Source: Pseudomonas sp. UBA6562 (GTDB taxonomy: Bacteria > Pseudomonadota > Gammaproteobacteria > Pseudomonadales > Pseudomonadaceae). From it: a DNA stretch of 64,000 nucleotides. The stretch covers positions 62,001 to 126,000 of the forward strand of contig NZ_DJJS01000001.1 in NCBI RefSeq assembly GCF_002434265.1. Direction: 5' to 3'. The position numbers were made by a program, and so were the translations under genes. The notes under the pieces are model-generated. The model ran no database searches. It was not told the origin of the DNA and saw only the letters and a list, made by a program, of their open reading frames with translations. Below, piece after piece: positions 27,847 through 36,291 of the stretch; position 1 is the first letter of the stretch; each line of letters opens with the position of its first letter.

Positions 27847-28482
27847 ATGAAAAGTTACGCTCATTTACCCAAGCAATGCGCCAAAGCGCCCAAGAAGCCT
27901 GGGGCTGGCACGCCTGCTCACCATCCTGCGAAGCCCCCTGTAAAGCCCCCCGTGCATCCGCCTGTGCATCCACCGGAAAAGCCTCCCGCGCATCCGCCCG
28001 TGCACCCACCGAGAAAGCCGCCCGTGCATCCACCCGTGCACCCACCGATAAAGCCACCGGTGAGCCCTCCAAAAAAACCTGCTCACCCCGCCAGTTCGCA
28101 CATTGTGGCGCCCCCTGGTTACAAGAAACCGCCATTGCCCAAGCCGCGTCCCAAACCCGCCCCGACGGCGACCAAACCTCTGATCGAGGCGCTCAAACGC
28201 TTGGAACAACTAGGGTCTTTGGCAGGGTCGGTGCTGGCAGTGCTGGGTGTGGGGAGCTATACATGGCCCTATGTTCAAAAGCTTATACCCGATGCGCAAC
28301 TACAGCCCGACGACAGCATCGTCTTCCCCGATCAAAGCGTGCTGAGTCCGGACGGCGTCATCGAATACCCCGATGAAGGGTTGCTGTATCCGGACGGGCT
28401 CTTCGTCTTCAAAGACGGTACTCAAGTGCAAGGCAAGATCACGGCTGATGGAGAAGTCGTCTTCCCCGACGCCATGACCTGA
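27847..28482 (+). CDS. Lys-Pro-His repeat protein with hydrophobic segment and PDG-repeat tail, function unknown
   Basis: I do not recognise this 211-residue protein. Residues 33-68 are three tandem 12-residue units of the form KPPVHPPVHPPx (27943-28050 in DNA), with partial units on both sides. The region from about 13 to 110 is Pro/Lys/His-rich, strongly basic and probably extended. Residues 119-143 are hydrophobic (SLAGSVLAVLGVGSYTW) and could cross or touch a membrane. The last 60 residues repeat PDG/PD turns between short hydrophobic strands (VFPDQSVLSPDGVIEYPDEG). No signal peptide is seen. AAGGA 7 bases before the ATG supports translation. It is convergent with the AraC-type gene, 25 bases apart. 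Confidence 0.7.
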   Translation: MKSYAHLPKQCAKAPKKPGAGTPAHHPAKPPVKPPVHPPVHPPEKPPAHPPVHPPRKPPVHPPVHPPIKPPVSPPKKPAHPASSHIVAPPGYKKPPLPKPRPKPAPTATKPLIEALKRLEQLGSLAGSVLAVLGVGSYTWPYVQKLIPDAQLQPDDSIVFPDQSVLSPDGVIEYPDEGLLYPDGLFVFKDGTQVQGKITADGEVVFPDAMT

Positions 28483-28507
28483 TCGACCGCCATCCACTGA
28501 GCGCGCT

Positions 28508-29329
28508 TCAGTCGAAGCGTGCTCCTTGTTGGCAAAGGTACGCTTTGGGCGAAAGCCCCGTCCGTTCTCGGAAGCATTTGTAGAAGGCCGAGAGCGAGTT
28601 GAACCCTGCAGCGAAGGCCAATTCGTCGATACGCGCGCCGCTCGAATCCGTCTCCAGTTGCCCCAGCAGATGTTGCAAGCGCGCCTGGTTGACGTAGCGG
28701 TAGAAGCTCTGCCCCAGCACCTGGTTGAGCAGGTAGGAAATCTGATTGCGGCTGTAGCCGCTTTCGCTGGCCACCCGTTGCAGATCCAATTCGGGATCCA
28801 GGTAGGGGCGGCGACGCTGGAAGTACTGTTCCAGATCTTGGGCCATGGTGCTCAACTGGCGTGGCGACAACCCCAAGCGGCTCGTGGCCGGGCGGGCTTG
28901 CCGGTTGCCGCGGCTGGCGAGCGCCTCGCGCACCAGGGTCGCGTATTCGTTCACCTGGCAGATCAGCCCGTCGCTGACGGTGATGACCTCGCTGGACTGG
29001 AAGGTGACCAGCCCTTCGCCCCCCTGCACCGTCACCTCGTACTGGATGAACGCCTTGCAGCCGTCCACGCGAATCCGATCGCTGTGCACGATGTCTTCCC
29101 CGGCGTGGTGGGGCAGGCAGACCTTCACGTAGTCGCGCAGTTGGACGTAGTCGAGCACACGGTTCTGAAAATAGTCGTGGTAGCGCACCTGCGGGTGATA
29201 GAGCGCCATCACAGCGTCTAGGTCGCGGTGTTTCCAGCTCAGGTGATAGCGCATGACCACGTCTGCCGTCAGCGGCGTTTGCTCAGGGCCATCGCGAAGA
29301 AGGGGGGCAGTCATGACGCGATAGTGCAT
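28508..29329 (-). CDS. AraC-family regulator with an N-terminal NTF2/SnoaL-like domain
   Basis: A 273-residue transcription factor. Residues 165-265 are an AraC-type double helix-turn-helix (LDLQRVASESGYSRNQISYL and IDELAFAAGFNSLSAFYKCF, then RERTGLSPKAY). Residues 20-138 resemble an NTF2/SnoaL-like fold (VVMRYHLSWKHRDLDAVMAL, then YHDYFQNRVLDY), a pocket that usually binds small hydrophobic molecules. Most AraC proteins carry a cupin here, so the pairing is less common. An alternative start, MTAPLL, is 15 bases downstream. The target is unknown. It is divergent from the membrane protein gene at 29570, with 240 bases between. Confidence 0.82.
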   Translation of the reverse strand: MHYRVMTAPLLRDGPEQTPLTADVVMRYHLSWKHRDLDAVMALYHPQVRYHDYFQNRVLDYVQLRDYVKVCLPHHAGEDIVHSDRIRVDGCKAFIQYEVTVQGGEGLVTFQSSEVITVSDGLICQVNEYATLVREALASRGNRQARPATSRLGLSPRQLSTMAQDLEQYFQRRRPYLDPELDLQRVASESGYSRNQISYLLNQVLGQSFYRYVNQARLQHLLGQLETDSSGARIDELAFAAGFNSLSAFYKCFRERTGLSPKAYLCQQGARFD

Positions 29330-29569
29330 CGCCGCACCAGCGCCGACAAGCCTGGTGAGCCTGTGTGCGTCCAGTTGCCGCAGCGACCCTGCAATACGCC
29401 CACTCCATTTGGATAGCTTCGGGCGTTTCGCACGATCCTAGGAAATAAATTTTCTGTAAGTCTTTGATTTAATTGAAAGTCATTTTTGGTCATATCTGGC
29501 ACGCAGGCTGCACTGTCCCCTTATGCAAGCCCCACAAAAGTTTTGCTCACCTTCATAAGGCGCCGAGTC
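29330..29569. other. Divergent AT-rich regulatory region
   Basis: This 240-base gap between the AraC-type gene and the membrane protein gene contains no gene. It is clearly more AT-rich than its surroundings from about 29435 to 29495, and it carries the sigma54-type promoter described separately. The AT-rich block lies just upstream of that promoter, where IHF or activator sites are usual for this promoter class. Confidence 0.5.
29497..29512 (+). promoter_or_regulatory. Near-consensus sigma54 (RpoN) promoter
   Basis: TGGCACG (29497-29503), then four bases, then CTGCA (29508-29512) match the known RpoN consensus TGGCACG-N4-TTGCW at all but one fixed position, with the invariant GG and GC exactly spaced. 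Transcription would begin near 29523, giving a leader of about 47 bases before the ATG at 29570. RpoN dependence requires an enhancer-binding protein, which is not encoded nearby. Confidence 0.6.
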
Positions 29570-30478
29570 ATGATAACCACTGCCGATCTGCCAACCGCTG
29601 TCTCCGAGGCCCCGAACCGCTCGGGCGTATCCTGGGCCGCTATCTTCGCCGGTGCTGCTGCCGCAGCGTCCTTGTCACTCATCCTTGTCGTACTGGGAAC
29701 CGGTTTAGGTTTCGCCGCGACCTCGCCTTGGGAAAACGAAGGCGCCAGCGCACAAGCGTTGGGTATCTCGACCATCGTATGGTTGCTGGTGACGCAGATC
29801 ATCGCCTCGGGTGCGGGCGGTTACCTCGCCGGTCGTCTGCGGGTGAAGTGGGCCAACCTGCATGGCGACGAGGTGTATTTCCGTGATACCGCGCATGGCT
29901 TCCTGTCGTGGGCCGTTTCGGTGCTGGTTGCTGGCGTGCTGATCGTCAGCGCTGCCGGTAACGTGATCGGTGCAGGCGCCAAAGCCGGTGCCAGCGTAGT
30001 AGCGGGTGCAGGCGCCGCCGCTGCTGCCACCGCCGATGGCTCGTCGAACAATGCCGACCCTATGGGCTACTTCGTCGACGGTCTGTTCCGTAGCGATGCA
30101 CCTGCAAGCGTGAGCGAAGATGCCGCCAACGGCGTCGCCACCCGCATCCTGGCCCGCGGCATCGCCCAAGGCGGCAGCCTGGAGCCGGCCGACCGTACCT
30201 ACCTCGCGCAACTGGTCGCCCAACGCACCCGTCTGACCCAGCCTGAAGCCGAAGCCCGTGTCGACCAGGTCCTGGCTCAAGTGCAACAAGCCAAGGTCGA
30301 AGCCCAACAAGCCGCCGACACCGCGACCAAGGTCGCTGCCTGGACCGCGCTGTGGACCTTCGTCGCCCTGCTGTGCGGCGCCTTCTTCGCCAGCCTCGCC
30401 GCGCTGTTCGGTGGCCGTCGTCGTGACCGCGTGGTCTACGTCGAAGACACCTACGCCACTACCCGTACCGTTCGTTAA
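29570..30478 (+). CDS. Multi-pass inner membrane protein, sometimes annotated PhnA-like, function unknown
   Basis: A 302-residue membrane protein from the ATG at 29570, chosen over an upstream frame start at 29486 because AAGG lies 9 bases before it and the longer form would overlap the promoter. Hydrophobic segments lie near residues 22-47 (WAAIFAGAAAAASLSLILVV), 65-88, 110-140 and 270-295 (ALWTFVALLCGAFFASLAAL). An Ala/Gln-rich helix at about 235-268 may be a coiled coil. The basic end GGRRRDRVVYVED should be cytoplasmic. Similar proteins are widespread in proteobacteria without a proven role. A 24-residue membrane peptide gene follows 24 bases later. Confidence 0.75.
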   Translation: MITTADLPTAVSEAPNRSGVSWAAIFAGAAAAASLSLILVVLGTGLGFAATSPWENEGASAQALGISTIVWLLVTQIIASGAGGYLAGRLRVKWANLHGDEVYFRDTAHGFLSWAVSVLVAGVLIVSAAGNVIGAGAKAGASVVAGAGAAAAATADGSSNNADPMGYFVDGLFRSDAPASVSEDAANGVATRILARGIAQGGSLEPADRTYLAQLVAQRTRLTQPEAEARVDQVLAQVQQAKVEAQQAADTATKVAAWTALWTFVALLCGAFFASLAALFGGRRRDRVVYVEDTYATTRTVR

Positions 30479-30502
30479 GACGACTCATCAAGGAGATTCA
30501 CC

Positions 30503-30577
30503 ATGCGTTCATTGCTGCTTTGGTTCCTCGGGATCCCAATTCCAATCATCATCCTGATCGCCATCTTCGTGCACTGA
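30503..30577 (+). CDS. 24-residue hydrophobic membrane microprotein
   Basis: A very short gene with a perfect ribosome site, AAGGAG at 30490-30495, 7 bases before the ATG. The product starts MRSLLLWFLGIPIPIIILIA and ends IFVH. It is one membrane helix with a central Pro-Ile-Pro kink and a single Arg near the N-terminus. It lies between the multi-pass membrane protein gene and a strong terminator, so the two are very probably one transcript. From memory, similar short peptides occur in other proteobacteria; the function is unknown. Confidence 0.72.
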   Translation: MRSLLLWFLGIPIPIIILIAIFVH

Positions 30578-30594
30578 GTCGAAGAGCGTCGAAC

Positions 30595-30625
30595 GAAGAA
30601 GGGGCCGCAATCGCGGCCCCTTTTT
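30595..30625. terminator. Strong bidirectional terminator
   Basis: GGGGCCGC (30601-30608) pairs perfectly with GCGGCCCC (30613-30620) around AATC. It is followed by TTTTT and preceded by GAAGAA, so it can work on both strands. It ends the small membrane protein transcript and also the convergent dpp operon, whose last stop codon is at 30645. Confidence 0.88.
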
Positions 30626-30644
30626 CGTGTCGACGTTTCAAGCG

Positions 30645-31612
30645 TCAGAGGAACTGCTCGGCGTAGTGGCAAGCCACCTGCCGGGTATGCACCGGGCGCA
30701 GCACAGGCACTTCGTTGACGCAGCGTTCGGTGGCATAGGGGCAGCGCTTGTGGAAGGTGCAGCCGCTGGGCGGGTTCAAGGGATTGGGCAGTTCGCCGCT
30801 GATGCGCAGCTTGGGCTTGGCCGGGTCGGGGTGGATGGTCGGAGTGGCTGACAATAGCGCTTGAGTGTAGGGATGCAGCGGCTTGTCGTAGAGGTCGGTC
30901 TTCGGCCCGATCTCCACCGGTTTGCCGAGGTACATCACCAGGACGTCATCGGCCACATGGCGCACCACGGCCAGGTTGTGCGAGATGAAGACGTAGGCGG
31001 TGTCGAATTTCTGCTGCAAATCCATGAACAGGTTGAGTACCTGGGCCTGGATCGACACGTCGAGCGCCGAGGTCGGCTCGTCGGCCACCAGCACTTTGGG
31101 TTGTAGCATCATCGCCCGGGCCAGGGCGATGCGCTGGCGCTGGCCGCCGGAGAACATGTGTGGGTAGCGCTGGTAGTGCTCGGGGCGCAGGCCTACCTGC
31201 TCCATCATCGCCTGCACCCGTGCACGGCGCTCGGCTTTGCTCAGGGACGTGTTGATCAGCAGCGGCTCGGCCAATTGGTCGCCGATCTTCTGCCGCGGAT
31301 TGAGCGAGGCATAGGGGCTTTGGAACACCATCTGCACGTCGCGGCGCAATTGCTTGCGTTCGGCCTTGCCAGCGCCGGCCACTTCCACGCCGTCGATCTG
31401 CAGGGAGCCGGCGCTGGGCTCTTCGATCAGGGTCAGGGCGCGGGCCAGGGTGGACTTGCCGCAGCCGGATTCGCCCACCACGGCCAGGGTCTTGCCGGCT
31501 TCGAGTTCGAAGGAAACGCCATTGAGCGCCTGGACCACGGCCGTGCCCTTGAACAGGCCACGGGACACGCTGTAGTGACGGGTCAGGTCGCGAGCGGTGA
31601 GAACGACGGCCA

Positions 31613-31613
<1 letters not shown>
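30645..31613 (-). CDS. dppF: Dipeptide ABC transporter ATP-binding protein DppF
   Basis: One of the two ATPases of a dipeptide importer. From the ATG at 31613 it has 322 residues; this start overlaps the dppD stop as TGATG and is preferred over an in-frame upstream start within dppD. Walker A is VVGESGCGKSTLARAL, the signature is FSGGQRQRIALARAM and Walker B is VLVADEPTSALD. The C-terminal Opp/Dpp extension with the Cys-containing PPSGCTFHKRCPYATERC is present, known in this family to hold an Fe-S cluster. Confidence 0.95.
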
Positions 31614-32581
<968 letters not shown>

Positions 32582-32591
32582 GGCGTTCTCC

Positions 32592-33518
32592 TCAGGCGGC
32601 GTTCTTGAGTTTCGGGTCCAGCGCGTCGCGCAGGCCGTCGCCCATCAGGTTGATTGCCAGCACGCTGAGCAGGATGGTCAGCCCGGGCAGGCTCACCACC
32701 CACCAGGCGCGTTCGATGTAGTCGCGGGCCGAGGCCAGCATGGTGCCCCACTCGGGCGTCGGCGGTTGCACGCCCAGGCCGAGGAAGCCCAGCGCGGCGG
32801 CATCGAGAATCGCCGAAGAGAAGCTCAAGGTGGCCTGCACGATCAGCGGCGCCATGCAGTTGGGCAACACGGTCACGAACATCAGCCGCGGCAGGCCGGC
32901 ACCGGCCAGGCGTGCGGCCGTGACATAGTCGCGGTTCAGCTCGCTCATCACCGCCGCGCGGGTCAGGCGCACATAGGAGGGCAGGGACACGATGGCGATG
33001 GCGATCACCGTGTTGATCAGCCCAGGGCCAAGGATGGCGACGATGGCCACCGCCAGCAGCAGCGACGGCAGGGCCAGCATCACGTCCATCAGGCGCATGA
33101 TCGCCGGGCCCAGGATGCGCGGGAAGAAGCCGGCCAACAGGCCCATGAGGATGCCCGGAATCAGCGACAGCACCACCGACGACAGGCCGATCAGCAGCGA
33201 CAGGCGCGCGCCCTGGATCAGCCGCGAGAGCAGGTCGCGGCCCAGTTCGTCGGTGCCGAACACGAAGCGCCAGGTGCCGCCGTCGAGCCATACCGGCGGG
33301 GTGAGCAGAAAGTCGCGGTACTGCTCGCTGGGGTTGTGCGGCGCCACCCAGGGGGCGAACAGGGCGCAGAACACCACCAGGCACATGAAGAACAGCCCGG
33401 CCACCGCGCCCTTGTTGCGCGAGAAGGCGTGCCAGAACTCCTTGTAGGGGGAGGGGTAGAGCAGGCTTTGGTCCACCGGCTGGGCGGCGGCCATGGGTTT
33501 GAGCGTAGGCGTGGTCAT
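32592..33518 (-). CDS. dppC: Dipeptide ABC transporter permease DppC
   Basis: A permease of 308 residues with the N-terminal cytoplasmic segment and first helix typical of DppC/OppC (KEFWHAFSRNKGAVAGLFFM, about 27-46). About six membrane helices follow, with the EAA-type loop ARLAGAGLPRLMFVTVLPN near residue 200. It pairs with DppB to form the channel. The gene begins 9 bases after dppB. Confidence 0.95.
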   Translation of the reverse strand: MTTPTLKPMAAAQPVDQSLLYPSPYKEFWHAFSRNKGAVAGLFFMCLVVFCALFAPWVAPHNPSEQYRDFLLTPPVWLDGGTWRFVFGTDELGRDLLSRLIQGARLSLLIGLSSVVLSLIPGILMGLLAGFFPRILGPAIMRLMDVMLALPSLLLAVAIVAILGPGLINTVIAIAIVSLPSYVRLTRAAVMSELNRDYVTAARLAGAGLPRLMFVTVLPNCMAPLIVQATLSFSSAILDAAALGFLGLGVQPPTPEWGTMLASARDYIERAWWVVSLPGLTILLSVLAINLMGDGLRDALDPKLKNAA

Positions 33519-33527
33519 GGCGAGTCC

Positions 33528-34538
33528 TCAGCGCTGATGGCGGATGCGTGGGTTGACCAGGCCGTAGAGGATGTCCACGACGAAGTTGACCAGGATCACC
33601 AGGCAGGCGATCAGCAGAATGCCGTTCTGCACCACGGGGTAGTCCCGCGCGCCGATGGCCTCGATCAGCCATTTGCCGATGCCCGGCCAGGAAAAGATGC
33701 TTTCGGTCAGCACGGCCCCGGCCAGCAACGCGCCGACTTGCAGGCCGAACACCGTCAGCACCGGGATCAGCGCGTTGCGCAGGCCGTGGATGAACACCAC
33801 CCGCGCCGGCGACAGGCCCTTGGCACGGGCGGTGCGGATGTAGTCTTCGCGCAGCACTTCGAGCATCGAGGAGCGGGTCATGCGCGCGATCACCGCCAGG
33901 GGAATGGTGCCCAGTACGATGGCCGGCAGGATAAGGTGCATCACTGCATCCTTGAACGCGCCTTCCTCGCCGCTGAGCAGGGTGTCGATGAGCATGAAGC
34001 CGGTCACCGGCTCCACGTCGAACAGCACGTCGTTGCGCCCCGACACCGGTGTCCAGCCCAGGCTGACCGAGAAGAACATGATCAGCACCAGGCCCCACCA
34101 GAAGATCGGCATGGAATAGCCCGCCAGCGAAATGCCCATCACCCCGTGGTCGAACAGCGACCCGCGTTTGAGCGCGGCGATCACCCCGGCCAGCAGGCCG
34201 ACGACCCCGGCGAACAGCAAGGCGGCGCCGGCCAGCTCCAGGGTGGCGGGAAACAGGGTGGTGAATTCGCTCCACACGCTTTCGCGGCTGCGCAGCGATT
34301 CGCCCAGGTCGCCGTGGGCGAGTTTGCCGATGTAGTCCAGGTACTGCGCCGGCAGCGGCTTGTTCAAGCCCAGGCGCTCCATGGCCTGGGCGTGCATCTC
34401 GGGGTCGACCCGGCGTTCGCCCATCATCACCTCGACCGGGTCACCGGGAATCAGGCGGATGAGGGCGAAGGTCAGCAGGGTGATGCCGAAGAAGGTCGGG
34501 ATCAGCAGGCCCAGGCGGCGGGCAATGAAACTCAGCAT
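33528..34538 (-). CDS. dppB: Dipeptide ABC transporter permease DppB
   Basis: A permease of 336 residues. The N-terminus MLSFIARRLGLLIPTFFGIT and LIRLIPGDPVEVMMGERR are the standard DppB/OppB opening. About six membrane helices and the loop RTARAKGLSPARVVFIHGLR (EAA motif, near residue 228) follow. It lies 91 bases downstream of the nearest binding-protein gene and heads the dppBCDF block. All four genes are on the minus strand, so they depend on upstream transcription or on a promoter in that gap. Confidence 0.95.
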   Translation of the reverse strand: MLSFIARRLGLLIPTFFGITLLTFALIRLIPGDPVEVMMGERRVDPEMHAQAMERLGLNKPLPAQYLDYIGKLAHGDLGESLRSRESVWSEFTTLFPATLELAGAALLFAGVVGLLAGVIAALKRGSLFDHGVMGISLAGYSMPIFWWGLVLIMFFSVSLGWTPVSGRNDVLFDVEPVTGFMLIDTLLSGEEGAFKDAVMHLILPAIVLGTIPLAVIARMTRSSMLEVLREDYIRTARAKGLSPARVVFIHGLRNALIPVLTVFGLQVGALLAGAVLTESIFSWPGIGKWLIEAIGARDYPVVQNGILLIACLVILVNFVVDILYGLVNPRIRHQR

Positions 34539-34629
34539 GGATGTCGATACCTCTTCAGGCCGTGCGACGGTCAGCCGGCACGGCAGGTGCCGCCGGCTGC
34601 CTGTCGGTGCCGGCGATCGTTGTTCTGAA

Positions 34630-36225
34630 CTACTTCACCTGGGTGGTGGCGAAGTTGTTGTTGGTCAGCGGGCTGGGTTGGAAGCCCTCGACGTTCCGGC
34701 GCATGGCGGTGAACACCTTGGGGTGGGCGATGTTCAACCACGGCCGGGCCTCATCGTACACCGTCAGCGCTTGCTCATAGAGTTTGCCGCGCGCCGCAGG
34801 TTCGATGATTTCCCGTGCCTGGTCGATGAGTGTCTGGAAGCGCGGGTCGCACCAGCGGGCGTAGTTCTCGCCGCTCTTGGCCCCTTCGCAGCCCAGCAGG
34901 GGGGTGAGGAAGTTGTCCGGGTCGCCGTTGTCGCCCGCCCAGCCGCTGGCCAGCAGGTCGTGTTCGCCGCGTTTGCCGCGACGCAACATCTCGGCCCACT
35001 CCATCACGCGGATGTCGACCACCAGACCGACTTTGGCCAAGTCCGCTTGCAGCAGTTCGGCCGACAGGCGCGGGTTGGGGTTGCTCGGGCCGCCGCCGTT
35101 GCGGGTGAACAGGGTCAGCACCGTGCCGGTCGGCACACCGGCTTCCTGCAACAGGGCGCGGGCCTGCTCGGGGTCGTAGGGCGGGTTGCGCAGGTCGCTA
35201 TTGAAACCCAGCACCGTGGGCGGGAAGGGGTTGGTCGCCTCCAGCGCGTTGCCAGGGCCGAACAATTGCTCGACGTGGGTGCGCCGGTCGAAGGCCAGGT
35301 TGATGGCCTTGCGCACGCGCGCGTCCTTGAGGAAAGGGTGCTGGGTGTTGAGGGCGATGTAGCTGGTGACCAGGGTTTCGATCGAGGCCACCTTCAACTG
35401 CGGGTCGGCCTCGATGCTCGGTACGTCGTCGGGCTTGGGGTACAGCGCCACCTGGCACTCGTTGGCGCGCAGCTTTTGCAGGCGCACGTTGTTGTCGGGG
35501 GTGATGACGAACACCAGGGTGTCGGCCGGCGGCGCGCCGAGGAAGTAGTCGGGGTGCGCGGTGTAGCGGATCTGCGCGTCCTTGCGGTAGCGCTGGAACA
35601 CGAACGGGCCGGTGCCGACTGGCTTGCTGTTGAGTTCGGCGGTCTTGCCTGCGGCCAGCAGTTGGTCGGCGTATTCGGCGGAGTAGATCGAGGTGAAGCC
35701 CATGGCCAGGTCGTGCAGGAACGGCGCTTCGCGGCGTTTGAGGGTGAAGACCACGGTATAGGGGTCGGTCTTTTCCACCGAACGGATCAACTGGCTGAAG
35801 GCCATGCTTTCGAAATAGGGGAAGCCCACGCTGGCCTTGTCGTGCCAGGGGTGCTTGGGGTCGAGCTGGCGCTGGAAGCTCCACAGCACGTCGTCGGCAT
35901 TGAATTCGCGGGTGGGGGTGAAATAGGCGGTGCGGTGGAACTGCACCCCGCGGCGCAGGTGGAAGGTGTAGACCAGGCCGTCGTCGCTGACCGTCCAGCG
36001 TTCGGCGAGCGAGGGTTGCAGTTCGGTGCTGCCGGACACGAAGTCGACCAGGCGGTTGAACAGGGTCTGGGCGGCGGCATCGAAGGTCACGGCGGTGGTG
36101 TACTGCGCCACGTCGAAGCCCTCGGGGCTCGCTTCGGTGCAGACCACCAGGGGCTTGGCCAGCGCCTGGCCGGCCAGGCCCAGGCACAGCGACAGCAAGG
36201 CGGCGTTGAGTGCGGGCGTTTTCAT
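34630..36225 (-). CDS. dppA: Dipeptide ABC transporter substrate-binding protein (DppA paralogue 1)
   Basis: A periplasmic binding protein of SBP family 5, 531 residues, with the signal peptide MKTPALNAALLSLCLGLAGQ ending at ALA. The mature part starts KPLVVCTEASPEGFDVAQYT, and the family signature AERWTVSDDGLVYTFHLRRG is near residue 75. It lies next to dppB and after the porin gene. It is one of three paralogues in this locus and the most divergent of them by eye, for example having GCEGAKSGENYARW where the others have GCAAIGS or GCDALEG. Its preferred peptides are unknown. Confidence 0.92.
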   Translation of the reverse strand: MKTPALNAALLSLCLGLAGQALAKPLVVCTEASPEGFDVAQYTTAVTFDAAAQTLFNRLVDFVSGSTELQPSLAERWTVSDDGLVYTFHLRRGVQFHRTAYFTPTREFNADDVLWSFQRQLDPKHPWHDKASVGFPYFESMAFSQLIRSVEKTDPYTVVFTLKRREAPFLHDLAMGFTSIYSAEYADQLLAAGKTAELNSKPVGTGPFVFQRYRKDAQIRYTAHPDYFLGAPPADTLVFVITPDNNVRLQKLRANECQVALYPKPDDVPSIEADPQLKVASIETLVTSYIALNTQHPFLKDARVRKAINLAFDRRTHVEQLFGPGNALEATNPFPPTVLGFNSDLRNPPYDPEQARALLQEAGVPTGTVLTLFTRNGGGPSNPNPRLSAELLQADLAKVGLVVDIRVMEWAEMLRRGKRGEHDLLASGWAGDNGDPDNFLTPLLGCEGAKSGENYARWCDPRFQTLIDQAREIIEPAARGKLYEQALTVYDEARPWLNIAHPKVFTAMRRNVEGFQPSPLTNNNFATTQVK

Positions 36226-36291
36226 GCGATCTCCTGAGCGATCGTTGCAGGATAGCTGCCATGGCGCGGCAGGGCGCCATGGCAGTGGCTG

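Noticed and set aside
27943..28050. Tandem 36-base repeats considered as a small CRISPR array
   Set aside because: There are no variable spacers; the units are contiguous, vary at third codon positions and keep one reading frame, so they are coding repeats.
27677..28209. Minus-strand frames opposite the Lys-Pro-His repeat gene, giving Arg/Trp/His- or Ala/Asp-rich peptides
   Set aside because: Their regular pattern is the mirror of the 36-base repeats in the plus-strand gene. They lack a good ribosome site, while the plus frame has AAGGA at the ideal distance.
29464..29478. An ANR/FNR-like box TTGATTTAATTGAA upstream of the membrane protein gene
   Set aside because: The second half is TTGAA rather than ATCAA, so the dyad symmetry required for ANR is missing.
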